64,000 bases of DNA, taken from positions 124,001 to 188,000 of the forward strand of contig JAEPLS010000002.1 of assembly GCA_017644325.1 (NCBI GenBank). Reading direction: 5' to 3'. Shown one piece after another: positions 7,762 to 16,760 of the stretch. This stretch comes from Prochlorococcus marinus CUG1438 (lineage in GTDB: Bacteria > Cyanobacteriota > Cyanobacteriia > PCC-6307 > Cyanobiaceae). The position numbers and the translations under genes are program-made. Numbering within the stretch: position 1 is the first letter of the stretch; every line of letters begins with the position of its first letter. The notes beneath the pieces were generated by a model. The model ran no database searches. It was not told the origin of the DNA and worked only from the letters and a program-made list of their open reading frames with translations.

Positions 7762-8915
7762 TAGTTTTCCACCATCCTGCCTTTTTGAGGAAATAAACCT
7801 GTAGGTTTAAATTGCAAGAATATAACTATTAATGCAAATATCATTACTCTAGCCATACTAGTTGTCGCAAAAAAGTTGATTGTATTTGAGAGTGGTAAAG
7901 GCATATCTGGCCATATTGATAAGAGCCTTCCAGCTCCAATTAAATCCGTCATTATTCCTATTCCAAAGGAAGCAAGTACTGTACCTAACAAATTTCCTAC
8001 TCCCCCAAGAACTACAACCATAAAACAACCCACTATGTAATTTCCGCCAACATTTGGTCCTACAGAACCTAATAGTGATACTGCTACTCCAGCAACTCCT
8101 GCTAAGCCAGATCCTATTCCGAAGGTAATTATATCAACTTTTTCAGTAGATATACCAAGGCAGTCACTCATTTGTCGGTTCTGAGTAACTGCTCTAATAC
8201 GCATCCCCCAAGCACTTTGGTTTAGAAATAATGTTATTGCTATTACAGAGATAAGTGTAATTACAATTATCATTAATCTTGTTTTAGGAAATGCAGTTCC
8301 TAAGATTTCTACTTGACCTCTCATCCATGAGGGAGCTGTAACGTCAACATTACGAGCACTCGCCCTACTTAGTTTGCTTACAGTGGATGAAATAACGCTA
8401 CCTGTTAGAACCCCAGTTAAAGCAGACAATATCCAAGAACTAAATTTAAAGTATTTGAAATTTATTGATTCTTTTATTTTTGGAGGAAACGTTGTTGGTA
8501 AAATTAAACCAATTAAAAGACTTATAACTAGTCCGGTCCCAAATGCCAAAGGTACACTTCTGACAAATTGTTGAAGAATTAGGCTAACGCCCCAAGTTGC
8601 GAGAAGAGTTTCTAGTGGACTTCCATAAAGCTTCCTTATTATAGTTTTTTCCAAGAGAATGCCTACTACCCCACTAACAATAAATGCAAGGAAAATTGAA
8701 ACTATTATGTATGAATTGTAGAAGGGTTTTAATATTGGTAATTTGAAAATTAATTGTGTTACGTATGTTGTGTAAGCCCCAAGCATCATAAGTTCTCCAT
8801 GGGCAAGATTAATAACACCCATCAGACCAAAAACAATCGCAAGACCTAATGCAGCAACAAGTAGTACAGATCCGATCGCAACACCATTAAAAAGACAGTC
8901 GAGAAGTAACTCCAA
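7761..8915 (-). CDS. urtB: Urea ABC transporter permease UrtB, TTG start
   Basis: A 384-residue LivH/UrtB permease. Family motifs are AIVFGLMGVINLAHGELMML (residues about 25-45) and VVVLGGVGNLLGT in the C-terminal half. The stretch between the first spans and the C-terminal half is long, as in UrtB proteins. The start codon is TTG, which gives MELLLDCLFNG, the expected N-terminus. It is separated from urtA by 81 bases that contain a perfect 15-bp hairpin, so it may be made at a lower level than UrtA. Confidence 0.96.
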   Translation of the reverse strand: MELLLDCLFNGVAIGSVLLVAALGLAIVFGLMGVINLAHGELMMLGAYTTYVTQLIFKLPILKPFYNSYIIVSIFLAFIVSGVVGILLEKTIIRKLYGSPLETLLATWGVSLILQQFVRSVPLAFGTGLVISLLIGLILPTTFPPKIKESINFKYFKFSSWILSALTGVLTGSVISSTVSKLSRASARNVDVTAPSWMRGQVEILGTAFPKTRLMIIVITLISVIAITLFLNQSAWGMRIRAVTQNRQMSDCLGISTEKVDIITFGIGSGLAGVAGVAVSLLGSVGPNVGGNYIVGCFMVVVLGGVGNLLGTVLASFGIGIMTDLIGAGRLLSIWPDMPLPLSNTINFFATTSMARVMIFALIVIFLQFKPTGLFPQKGRMVEN

Positions 8916-8941
8916 TTTGAAAAAGAAAATATTTTTTATAT

Positions 8942-8975
8942 AAAATAAAAGGAGGTGTTAACCTCCTTTTATTTT
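8942..8975 (-). terminator. Perfect hairpin between urtA and urtB (attenuator or partial terminator)
   Basis: A 15-bp perfect inverted repeat: 8942-8956 (AAAATAAAAGGAGGT) and 8961-8975, with a 4-base loop at 8957-8960. In the minus-strand transcript the downstream arm ends in a U-rich run, as in a rho-independent terminator. It lies 21 bases after the urtA stop and 26 bases before the urtB start. Since urtBCDE has no other obvious promoter, the likely role is partial termination, or 3'-end protection of a urtA mRNA, giving excess of the binding protein. Confidence 0.8.
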
Positions 8976-8996
8976 GAAGCATAGGTTTTAATTAAA

Positions 8997-10274
8997 TTAA
9001 AGCTTATACTTTTCTCCTTTTGAAGGATCTGTCCAATCGCATGCAAATCCTTTTGAACTTGGATGCTTTTGGTTCCATGCTTGAGGAAGAACAACTCCTG
9101 TCTCTTCAAGAATTGTAAAGCCACCCTCTGCATTAATCTCTCCAATTCTTACTGTTTGAGACAAGTGATGGTTAGGCATAACTTCAACTGGACCTTGTGG
9201 GGCATCAAATTTTTGACCAACTAAGGCTTCCCTTACCGCGTTGTCGTCGAAAGTTCCTGCATCTTCAACTGCTTGTTTCCATAAGTAAACCATGTTATAA
9301 GCAGATTCTTGAGGATCAGCTACAACACGATCTGAACCCCATCTTTTCTTGAAACTTTTAGCAAATTTCTTAGATGCAGGCGTATCAATTGACATCATGT
9401 AGTTCCAAGCTCCGTAGTGACCTTCAAGGAACTCAGGGCCAATTGTACTAATCTCTTCTTCAGCAATCGAATAGTTCATTACATAGTAGCCATTCGAAGG
9501 AGTGATACCTGCGTCTTGAATCTGTTTGAAGAATGCAACGTTTTGGTCACCATTAAGTGTATTAATGATAATTCCACCTTCAGGAAGCGCCTTTTTGATT
9601 TTTGAGATAATTGGAGCAACTTCGGTATTTCCTAATGGAAGATAATCTTCGCCAACTACTTTACCTCCTAACTGTTTGACCTGTGCTTTTGTGATTGTGT
9701 TTGAAGTTCTCGGGAATACATAATCAGAACCTACAAGGAAGAAATCTCCACCAGCCGCGGGTGAACGCTTATACATAAAATCTGTAGCTGGTTCTGATTG
9801 TTGGTTTGGTGTAGCTCCTGTGTAGAAAATGTTGTTAGAACATTCTTGTGCTTCATATTGAATTGGGTAGTAAAGGAAAGCATCCTTAGATTCGTAGACT
9901 GGTAGCATTGCCTTTCTACTTGCAGATGTCCAACCACCAAATACAACAGGAACTTCGTCTTGGTCTATAAGTTTTTTGGATTTCTCAGCAAAAGTAGGCC
10001 AATCAGAAGCACCATCTTCAACTATGTATTCTATTTTGTAGCTTTTGCCGCCAACTTTTACACCACCAGCAGCATTTATCTCTTCAATAGCCATTTTTTC
10101 TGTATCAACAAGTGTTGATTCAGAAATCGCCATTGTTCCAGATAAAGAATGTAAAATACCAACGGTAACGGTGTCATCGAAACTTCCGGAGGTTCCACCT
10201 CCTCCACATGAAGTAGCTGTAACAGCAAGTGAGGCAGTAGCTAATCCTGCCAAAATACGCCTTGAAATTCTCAT
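8997..10274 (-). CDS. urtA: Urea ABC transporter substrate-binding lipoprotein UrtA
   Basis: The periplasmic urea-binding protein, 425 residues. The N-terminus MRISRRILAGLATASLAVTA leads to a lipobox ending at Cys23 (TATSCGGGG), so it is probably lipid-anchored, with a Gly/Ser linker. The body matches the Leu/Ile/Val-binding-like UrtA/FmdD class (VGILHSLSGTMAISESTLVD, INAAGGVKVGGK, GWTSASRKAMLPVYE). It is first in urtABCDE. An NtcA-type box 77-90 bases upstream suggests induction under nitrogen stress. Confidence 0.97.
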   Translation of the reverse strand: MRISRRILAGLATASLAVTATSCGGGGTSGSFDDTVTVGILHSLSGTMAISESTLVDTEKMAIEEINAAGGVKVGGKSYKIEYIVEDGASDWPTFAEKSKKLIDQDEVPVVFGGWTSASRKAMLPVYESKDAFLYYPIQYEAQECSNNIFYTGATPNQQSEPATDFMYKRSPAAGGDFFLVGSDYVFPRTSNTITKAQVKQLGGKVVGEDYLPLGNTEVAPIISKIKKALPEGGIIINTLNGDQNVAFFKQIQDAGITPSNGYYVMNYSIAEEEISTIGPEFLEGHYGAWNYMMSIDTPASKKFAKSFKKRWGSDRVVADPQESAYNMVYLWKQAVEDAGTFDDNAVREALVGQKFDAPQGPVEVMPNHHLSQTVRIGEINAEGGFTILEETGVVLPQAWNQKHPSSKGFACDWTDPSKGEKYKL

Positions 10275-10323
10275 GAATTAGGATAAATTAGGTAATTGAC
10301 CCTCGTACGGGGGATAAAGTAAA

Positions 10324-10364
10324 AGTTATTAACGAGTGAGGATTCGTTTTGTATCAGTCGTAAC
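10324..10364 (-). promoter_or_regulatory. NtcA-type promoter of urtA
   Basis: On the minus strand the box GTTACGACTGATAC (10351-10364) fits GTN10AC, one base from the canonical GTAN8TAC. It is followed 19 bases later by a -10-like TAATAACT (10324-10331). Binding by the nitrogen regulator NtcA with 2-oxoglutarate is inferred. The glnA promoter in this window has the same box, spacing and flanking bases, which strengthens the call. Confidence 0.8.
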
Positions 10365-10402
10365 TTTTTGTTGAATCCAATATATAACAAATAATTATTT
10401 TT

Positions 10403-11014
10403 CTAGTTTCGATTGTTGGGTATATGTGATTCTAAAAAATAAGTTATTTCTTCAACACCTTTGCCACAACTAAGGTTGGTAAAAAACCAAGGTTTCCCTT
10501 TTCTCATTAATTCCGTATCACTTTTCATAATATTTAAATCTGCACCAACCATATCTGCTAAGTCAATTTTGTTTATTAGTAATAAATCTGACCTTGTTAT
10601 CCCTGGTCCCCCTTTTCTAGGGATTTTGTCTCCAGCAGATACATCAATCACATATATTGATAAATCTACAAGTTCTGGACTAAAGCTAGATGCTAAATTG
10701 TCACCTCCACTTTCTACAAAAACAAAATCTAAAGGGTTATATTTATTTTCTAAATCTAAAACTGCATTTTTATTTAAGGAACAATCCTCTCTTATCGCTG
10801 TATGGGGACAACCACCTGTTTCCACTCCAATAATCCTTCCTTCCTCTAAAACTTTTTTATTTATTAGAAAGTTAGCATCTTCTTTGGTGTAGATATCATT
10901 GGTGACAACAGCTATCTCATAATTATTTTTCAGGCTTAAGCATAGAGTCTCTACTAATGCAGTTTTTCCTGAACCTACAGGTCCAGCAACTCCTACTCTC
11001 AATTTGCTGCTCAT
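10403..11014 (-). CDS. ureG: Urease accessory GTPase UreG
   Basis: A 203-residue SIMIBI-class GTPase that drives nickel insertion into apo-urease together with UreE, UreF and UreD. The P-loop is [10 protein letters not shown] at about residues 11-20; the metal-binding Cys-Pro-His is in [26 protein letters not shown] and the NKIDLAD guanine motif follow. It starts 3 bases after the ureF stop, in the order ureE-ureF-ureG. Its 3' end lies about 40 bases from the NtcA box of urtA, and no terminator is seen between them. Confidence 0.97.
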   Translation of the reverse strand: MSSKLRVGVAGPVGSGKTALVETLCLSLKNNYEIAVVTNDIYTKEDANFLINKKVLEEGRIIGVETGGCPHTAIREDCSLNKNAVLDLENKYNPLDFVFVESGGDNLASSFSPELVDLSIYVIDVSAGDKIPRKGGPGITRSDLLLINKIDLADMVGADLNIMKSDTELMRKGKPWFFTNLSCGKGVEEITYFLESHIPNNRN

Positions 11015-11017
11015 AAA

Positions 11018-11716
11018 TTAATTTCTAAAAAGTTTTGTATAAAGATCATTATGATTTTGTTGTGCCATAGCTAAACCTACATTGCCAAAATAGATGTCAT
11101 CAATTTCTTTGTCCATAATTTCTTTAGAAACTTTTGAAATTATTGCTAATAAATCTCTCTGAATTATTTGTGCTTTTGTTGAACCAATAGGAATAATCCT
11201 TAAGGCTGCACTAAGTTGGTTTGCACTCCACGCATAGAAAAAATTCTCAACCATTTCCAATTTCGTAATTTCAAAACAATAACAAGCCCAACTCCACGCC
11301 AAAGGCCAGGAGTTTTTATTATTTTTTTTATATAGATATTCATATCCAAATTCTTTGATTAAAAAAAAGAGAGATTTTGCCATTTGAGTTTGTTGTTCTC
11401 TAATTTCGACCGAGTCTTTTGATGATAGGATCCATTTATCCAAACTCAATAGCTTATGCAAATTACTTTTTAAATTTTTGCCTTTGTTTAACTCATTAAA
11501 AATTTCAAAAAAATCTAATAACATTTTTGCATCTAGTCTAATCTGACCAAATTTTAGTTCACTTATGATTAATTCATTTACCGAATTTGAGTCTTTCAAA
11601 TCTTTATTATTTAGGTAACTTTCCAATCCCTCTGAATAACAAAATCCTCCAACTGGTAAGTTAGGGCTTATTAATAAATATTTTAATAAATGACTTTTAC
11701 TCATGACTATGGGCAC
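11018..11716 (-). CDS. ureF: Urease accessory protein UreF
   Basis: UreF binds UreD and UreG in the urease maturation complex. The UreF signature LLISPNLPVGGFCYSEGLE lies near the N-terminus, and the rest is helical as expected. The first ATG at 11716 overlaps ureE by 20 bases. The second ATG at 11704 (MSKSHLLKYLL) reduces the overlap to 8 bases and starts just before the conserved region, so it is the more likely start. Confidence 0.93.
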   Translation of the reverse strand: MPIVMSKSHLLKYLLISPNLPVGGFCYSEGLESYLNNKDLKDSNSVNELIISELKFGQIRLDAKMLLDFFEIFNELNKGKNLKSNLHKLLSLDKWILSSKDSVEIREQQTQMAKSLFFLIKEFGYEYLYKKNNKNSWPLAWSWACYCFEITKLEMVENFFYAWSANQLSAALRIIPIGSTKAQIIQRDLLAIISKVSKEIMDKEIDDIYFGNVGLAMAQQNHNDLYTKLFRN

Positions 11717-12152
11717 CTCTTTCCGGAAAAAATTTTTTCTGGATATTTACTATATCAACATTAAAATTTTTAAGCATACTTTCAATTACGTAATCATCTT
11801 TTGTTAGAAGTATATCTTCTTCAATTTCTACTTCTACATGCCTATTTCCTAAATGATAAGCAGTTTTAATAAGTTCAATTTTAGAGTTGGAACTTATTTC
11901 AATTAAATTTTCTGATTTGGCAATTATCTCTACATAATAATTTGACAAATTAGTTGAAAGAATATCTCCATCATTTAATTTGCCTTCTCTAGGTAGTTGT
12001 AAAATTATTTCTTGATCACAATCAGTTAATCTTTTTCCACGTAAGATTCTTCTTTCATCTGAACTTAGGGTAAGTTTTAAAAATGAACCTAGTCGAGGTT
12101 TTTTCTTGATCCAATCAGTTACAACTATTTGTTTATTCATTCTCATAATCAA
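11697..12152 (-). CDS. ureE: Urease accessory nickel metallochaperone UreE
   Basis: The 151-residue UreE-like protein delivers nickel to UreG/apo-urease. The visible family motifs are RKR-like residues near DERRILRGKRLTD and AYHLGNRHVEVEIEEDILL, with the conserved His of GNRHV. The C-terminus is short (RGAHSHE), so the extended poly-His tail of some UreE proteins is absent. It is first in ureEFG and divergent from ureD, with only 42 bases between the starts. The start could also be Met3 or Met5. Confidence 0.94.
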   Translation of the reverse strand: MIMRMNKQIVVTDWIKKKPRLGSFLKLTLSSDERRILRGKRLTDCDQEIILQLPREGKLNDGDILSTNLSNYYVEIIAKSENLIEISSNSKIELIKTAYHLGNRHVEVEIEEDILLTKDDYVIESMLKNFNVDIVNIQKKFFPERGAHSHE

Positions 12153-12194
12153 AATTCTTGGTTACTTTAATTTAGTAATTAAAGAAAACAATTT

Positions 12195-13097
12195 ATGATT
12201 AAAACTTCTTGGGAAGGTAATTGTTTCTTAAATTTTTTTAATAATAAAGCAAGTTTAGGAAATGTTGATAAAACAATCTTTAAATCTAAATCAACTTCTC
12301 CTTACAAGTTATTAAAGTCTACTCATGATCAGGAGGGCAGATGTATTTTACCTGTTTTACATACCGCAGGAGGATTAGTTGGAGGCGATTTACTTGAGTT
12401 TGAGGTAAATCTTGAAAAAAACTCTAAGGTATTGTTGACTACTTCTTCAGCTCAGAAAGTATATGGATCAGTTGGAATATCTAAAATCAATCCAAAAGGA
12501 ACTTTTTCGAAGCAAAAAAATCTCATAAATATTCTTGATAATTCTCATTTGGAATATCTCCCTCAAGAAACAATTATCTTTGCAAATGGTTTATATGAGC
12601 AAAAGTTTAATGTATCTATTTCAGAAACTTCAAGTTTTTTATTTACTGATTTAATAAGACTAGGAAGATCTTCTTCCGGAGAATCTATTGAGAATGGAGT
12701 TTTTAGGTCTAAATTAGAAATTATGAGAAATAATGATTTATATGATGATTGGGAATATGTTGATCAAATTGAATTATCCAAAACAAGTTATATATCCAAG
12801 TCAGGAATGGATTACATGCCCGTTTTCGGATCTTTAATTTGGATTTGCGAAAAAGATTTTTCTAAGTCAAAAATAACTAATCTTGTGGGAAATATAAAAA
12901 AGATTTTTAAAGAAACTGATAATAATTTATCTATTGGACTCCTTGAAAATGGTATCTCTGTAAGATTCCTTGGGAGTTCTTCTCAAGAAGCTAGGAAATG
13001 TTTTTTTTGTATTTGGAAACAAATTAGGTCTGTTAGTGGATTTTGTGAGCCAAAATATCAAGGTGTATGGCCTTTACAAGATTCTATGAATTATTAA
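12195..13097 (+). CDS. ureD: Urease accessory protein UreD
   Basis: A 300-residue scaffold that binds apo-urease with UreF and UreG. The family hallmarks [43 protein letters not shown] and LGRSSSGE are all present. It opens the ureDABC transcription unit, divergent from ureEFG. The gap to ureA is 50 bases. Confidence 0.96.
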   Translation: MIKTSWEGNCFLNFFNNKASLGNVDKTIFKSKSTSPYKLLKSTHDQEGRCILPVLHTAGGLVGGDLLEFEVNLEKNSKVLLTTSSAQKVYGSVGISKINPKGTFSKQKNLINILDNSHLEYLPQETIIFANGLYEQKFNVSISETSSFLFTDLIRLGRSSSGESIENGVFRSKLEIMRNNDLYDDWEYVDQIELSKTSYISKSGMDYMPVFGSLIWICEKDFSKSKITNLVGNIKKIFKETDNNLSIGLLENGISVRFLGSSSQEARKCFFCIWKQIRSVSGFCEPKYQGVWPLQDSMNY

Positions 13098-13147
13098 TTA
13101 TGTTCAGAAAGAACCTTTTTTAAGAATTTATAGACTAATTTTTTATT

Positions 13148-13450
13148 ATGCATCTTTCACCTCAAGAAAAGGATAAATTATTGATTTTTTCTGCAGCGCT
13201 CTTAGCTGAAAGAAGACTTAGTCGAGGTCTTAAGCTTAATTATCCTGAAACAATTGCTTTTTTGAGTTTACAAGTTCTTGAAGGAGCTCGTGATGGGAAA
13301 AGTGTTAGTCAATTAATGTCAGAGGGAACTACCTGGCTTTCAAAATCACAAGTTATGGAGGGCATTCCTGAAATGGTTGATGAAGTTCAAATAGAAGCTG
13401 TTTTCCCCGACGGGACAAAGTTAGTTACTATTCACAATCCGATTAACTAG
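13148..13450 (+). CDS. ureA: Urease gamma subunit UreA
   Basis: The 100-residue gamma subunit of the three-subunit bacterial urease (UreABC)3. Diagnostic stretches are [38 protein letters not shown]-like EGARDGKSV, and [20 protein letters not shown] at the C-terminus. The gene is full length, with two bases between its stop codon and the start of ureB. Confidence 0.98.
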   Translation: MHLSPQEKDKLLIFSAALLAERRLSRGLKLNYPETIAFLSLQVLEGARDGKSVSQLMSEGTTWLSKSQVMEGIPEMVDEVQIEAVFPDGTKLVTIHNPIN

Positions 13451-13452
13451 TT

Positions 13453-13773
13453 ATGAGTAATTTAATTCCTGGCGAAATAATTCCTGAACAAGGTGAAATC
13501 GAGTTAAATCTTGGTAAGGAAGTTAAAACAGTAAAAGTTTCTAATTCTGGAGATAGACCTGTACAAATTGGATCTCATTATCATTTTTATGAAGCTAATA
13601 AGGCTTTAATTTTTGATCGTGAAATAACACTTGGTATGCGTCTTGACATTCCTGCAGGAACAGCAATTAGATTTGAACCCGGAGATACAACTGATGTCAA
13701 ATTAATTCCTTATTCAGGTTTAAGAATTGCACATGGTTTCAATTCATTGGTTAACGGTCCACTAGATACTTAA
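13453..13773 (+). CDS. ureB: Urease beta subunit UreB
   Basis: The 106-residue beta subunit begins [19 protein letters not shown] and contains [19 protein letters not shown] and [18 protein letters not shown], all strongly conserved in UreB. It is structural and helps assemble the trimer. The gene is full length and lies four bases upstream of ureC. Confidence 0.98.
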   Translation: MSNLIPGEIIPEQGEIELNLGKEVKTVKVSNSGDRPVQIGSHYHFYEANKALIFDREITLGMRLDIPAGTAIRFEPGDTTDVKLIPYSGLRIAHGFNSLVNGPLDT

Positions 13774-13777
13774 AATT

Positions 13778-15487
13778 ATGTCCTATAAAATTTACAGAAA
13801 TACTTATGCGCAAACTTACGGACCCACTACAGGAGACAGAGTAAGACTTGCTGATACCGAACTTTTTATAGAAGTAGAAAAGGATTTAACTACATACGGA
13901 GATGAAGTTAAATTTGGTGGAGGTAAAGTTATTCGAGATGGTATGGGACAGTCTCAAGTAAGAAGATCTGATGGAGCTGTAGATACCGTAATAACAAATG
14001 CTTTGATCGTAGATTGGTGGGGAATAATTAAGGCGGATGTGGGTATAAAAGATGGAATGATTTTTGAAATTGGAAAGGCTGGTAATCCTGATATCCAGGA
14101 TAATGTCGATATTGTTATTGGTGCATCAACAGAAGTAATAGCTGGAGAAGGCCATATTCTCACTGCAGGTTCAATAGACACCCACATTCACTTTATATGT
14201 CCCCAACAAATTGAGACAGCATTAGCCTCAGGAATTACAACCATGTTGGGAGGAGGAACTGGTCCTGCAACTGGCACAAATGCCACTACTTGTACTCCGG
14301 GTTCTTTTCATATTTCAAGAATGCTTCAATCTGCAGAAGCATTTCCCATGAATTTAGGATTTTTTGGCAAAGGAAACTCAACAAACGAGAGCAATCTTAT
14401 TGATCAGGTTGAAGCTGGTGCATGTGGATTGAAGCTCCATGAGGATTGGGGAACAACTCCCTCTACAATAAATTCATGTCTTAATGTTGCAGATAAGTTT
14501 GACGTACAAGTATGTATTCATACTGATACTTTGAATGAGGCAGGCTTTGTTGAAGATACCATTAACGCTATTGCAGGAAGAACTATTCATACTTTTCATA
14601 CCGAAGGAGCAGGAGGTGGTCATGCGCCAGATATCATAAAAATTTGTGGAGAAAAAAATGTTCTTCCAAGTAGTACTAATCCAACAAGACCCTACACGCG
14701 AAACACATTAGAAGAACATCTTGACATGTTAATGGTTTGTCATCATTTAGATTCAAAAATTCCAGAAGATATTGCATTTGCTGAATCAAGGATCAGAAGA
14801 GAAACTATTGCTGCGGAGGATATATTGCATGATATAGGTGCCTTTTCAATTATTGCTAGTGATTCGCAAGCTATGGGAAGAGTTGGTGAAGTAATTACAA
14901 GAACTTTTCAAACCGCGCATAAAATGAAAGTCCAAAGGGGGCCGCTATCGCAGGATTCAGATAGAAACGATAATTTCAGAGTAAAGAGATACATTTCTAA
15001 AGTCACAATTAATCCTGCAATAGCTCATGGTATTAATAAACATGTTGGGTCCATAGAAAAGGGAAAAATTGCTGATTTGGTGTTATGGAAACCTTCCTTT
15101 TTTGCGGTAAAGCCTGAAATAGTTGTTAAAGGAGGATCTATAGTTTGGGCACAAATGGGTGATGCAAATGCTTCTATCCCTACTCCAGGTCCTGTACATG
15201 GTCGTCCTATGTTTGCAAGTTTCGGCCAATCTCTAATTAAGAGTTCCTTAACCTTTTTAAGTAATAATTCAATTGATCAAAATATTCCAAAGAAATTAGG
15301 CTTACAGAAAAAATGTATTGCCGTAGAAAATACTAGAAATATCAATAAATCCGACTTAAAACTTAATAGTAAACTACCAAATATTTCAGTTGATCCTCAA
15401 ACTTATGAAGTTTTTTCTGATGGGGAACTTCTTACGTGTGAACCTCTTGATGAAGTCCCAATGGCTCAAAGGTACTTTTTACTTTAG
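13778..15487 (+). CDS. ureC: Urease alpha (catalytic) subunit UreC
   Basis: Hydrolyses urea to ammonia and carbamate at a di-nickel site in the cytoplasm. All active-site residues are present with a constant +2 offset from Klebsiella numbering: His136 and His138 (HTHIHF), carbamylated Lys219 (CGLKLHEDW), His221, His248 (CIHTDT), His274 ([10 protein letters not shown]), flap Cys321-His322 (MVCHHL) and Asp362 (SDSQAMGR). The length of 569 residues is normal. The stop codon overlaps the convergent gpgS stop by four bases. No nickel transporter is seen in the window. Confidence 0.99.
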   Translation: MSYKIYRNTYAQTYGPTTGDRVRLADTELFIEVEKDLTTYGDEVKFGGGKVIRDGMGQSQVRRSDGAVDTVITNALIVDWWGIIKADVGIKDGMIFEIGKAGNPDIQDNVDIVIGASTEVIAGEGHILTAGSIDTHIHFICPQQIETALASGITTMLGGGTGPATGTNATTCTPGSFHISRMLQSAEAFPMNLGFFGKGNSTNESNLIDQVEAGACGLKLHEDWGTTPSTINSCLNVADKFDVQVCIHTDTLNEAGFVEDTINAIAGRTIHTFHTEGAGGGHAPDIIKICGEKNVLPSSTNPTRPYTRNTLEEHLDMLMVCHHLDSKIPEDIAFAESRIRRETIAAEDILHDIGAFSIIASDSQAMGRVGEVITRTFQTAHKMKVQRGPLSQDSDRNDNFRVKRYISKVTINPAIAHGINKHVGSIEKGKIADLVLWKPSFFAVKPEIVVKGGSIVWAQMGDANASIPTPGPVHGRPMFASFGQSLIKSSLTFLSNNSIDQNIPKKLGLQKKCIAVENTRNINKSDLKLNSKLPNISVDPQTYEVFSDGELLTCEPLDEVPMAQRYFLL

Positions 15488-16710
15488 AAGTTTTTAATTA
15501 ATTCTTTTTCAGTTGCCTTTATATCTTGTGACCCAGCAATTGCTAGATCTTCTTGCAGTTTGTTCTCACAAGATAGAACTCTTGACCAACTTGGTAACTG
15601 CTGTGTCGTAGGGTAAGCCAAGTAATCTTCTGTAGCTGGTCTCAATAGTTTTGCAAATTTTTGTACTGATAGCTCTTCTTCATGCCTATCGTATGGAAGT
15701 TGATTAACTGCTGAATCTAACCCAAATTGTTTTACTCTATCTTCTCCAACTCTTTTATAAAGAACTTCCAAGGTAGCTAGTTGAGTACTTGTCAAGGTCT
15801 CTGCTTGATGCTCCATGAGACCTCTTAAAACACTTGAAAGTATTTCTGTACACATTTTTTGCAATCCCTCTTTAGATGAATCACCAATATTCTTATGTTT
15901 ATGATCAAACAAACCTAGGTCAACTTGGGCTATTTTGGAGGTTCTTACGTTTCTATAAACCTCTGATAATAAACCTATCTCTAAACCCCAGTCACAAGGA
16001 ATTCGTAAATTCATAGCAAGATCTTTGGTGAAAGCAAATTCACCTGCTAATGGATATCTAAATGATTGAAGATATTGTAAAAAAGGACCCTTCCCTACTA
16101 ACTGCTCAAGACTAGCCAATAAGGGTCCCACAAATAATCTCGTTGCTCTTCCTTGCAATTGATTGGTCTCTAAGGATAATCTGCTGTAAAAAGCCTTTAC
16201 ATATGATATTCCATATGATTCATCTAGAAGTGGAAGTATCATTCTTGAAGGATACAAAGGACTAAAAGTTCTTATGTCAGCATCAAAAAGAGCAACAACT
16301 TCTGATTTTCTTGTAGCAACTCCTATGCCTTGCCACACAGCCCATCCTTTTCCTGGAGTTCCTAAAAGTTCTAACCCATTTTTTTCTTGGCTTTTTAATA
16401 GTTCTATTACAGAGGGAGAATTAGTCCATTGCACGTGAACTGGAAATGGCATTGAGTCAAAAAATGATTTTGCCGCTTTAACTTGTTCAACAGTTTTTGC
16501 AGAGAGAGCAATAACTAATTCATTTAAGCCTGAAAGATCTTTTAAAACTTCTCTTATATCTTTTAATGCTGGACGCTCAAATTCTTCATATAAGCAAGGT
16601 ATCAAAATGCTAGTTGATCTTTTTTTAAGACTTTTGTTTAATTCTTTAAGTAAATTTCTTGTAACTCCATATTCATGTATTGTTGTGATTAACCCTTGTT
16701 GAAAGTCCAT
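15484..16710 (-). CDS. gpgS: Glucosyl-3-phosphoglycerate synthase (GT81 family)
   Basis: Transfers glucose from an NDP-glucose donor to 3-phosphoglycerate, the first step of glucosylglycerate synthesis. The protein has 408 residues. A GT-A fold is shown by [20 protein letters not shown] near residue 33, [13 protein letters not shown], and a metal-binding [13 protein letters not shown] near residue 138. [14 protein letters not shown] is also typical of GT81. It is divergent from a GH13_18 phosphorylase and followed beyond it by a matching HAD phosphatase, which supports glucosylglycerate over mannosylglycerate. Confidence 0.88.
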   Translation of the reverse strand: MDFQQGLITTIHEYGVTRNLLKELNKSLKKRSTSILIPCLYEEFERPALKDIREVLKDLSGLNELVIALSAKTVEQVKAAKSFFDSMPFPVHVQWTNSPSVIELLKSQEKNGLELLGTPGKGWAVWQGIGVATRKSEVVALFDADIRTFSPLYPSRMILPLLDESYGISYVKAFYSRLSLETNQLQGRATRLFVGPLLASLEQLVGKGPFLQYLQSFRYPLAGEFAFTKDLAMNLRIPCDWGLEIGLLSEVYRNVRTSKIAQVDLGLFDHKHKNIGDSSKEGLQKMCTEILSSVLRGLMEHQAETLTSTQLATLEVLYKRVGEDRVKQFGLDSAVNQLPYDRHEEELSVQKFAKLLRPATEDYLAYPTTQQLPSWSRVLSCENKLQEDLAIAGSQDIKATEKELIKNF

Positions 16711-16760
16711 TTTCTAATTGATGTGCAGAATAGTATTAATACTTCGTTGATTTTTTCAAA

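Noticed and set aside
7409-7804. 131-codon plus-strand frame over urtC
   Set aside because: Opposite to a confirmed permease gene in a tightly overlapped operon.
10461-10892. 143-codon plus-strand frame over ureG
   Set aside because: Antisense to UreG with its P-loop and metal-binding motifs; proline/serine-rich shadow translation.
12162-12178. Inverted repeat TTACT-N7-AGTAA in the 42-base gap between ureE and ureD
   Set aside because: The half-sites are short, the centre is not symmetric and it does not fit the NtcA pattern GTAN8TAC. It may be a shared control site of the divergent urease genes, but chance in AT-rich DNA is as likely.
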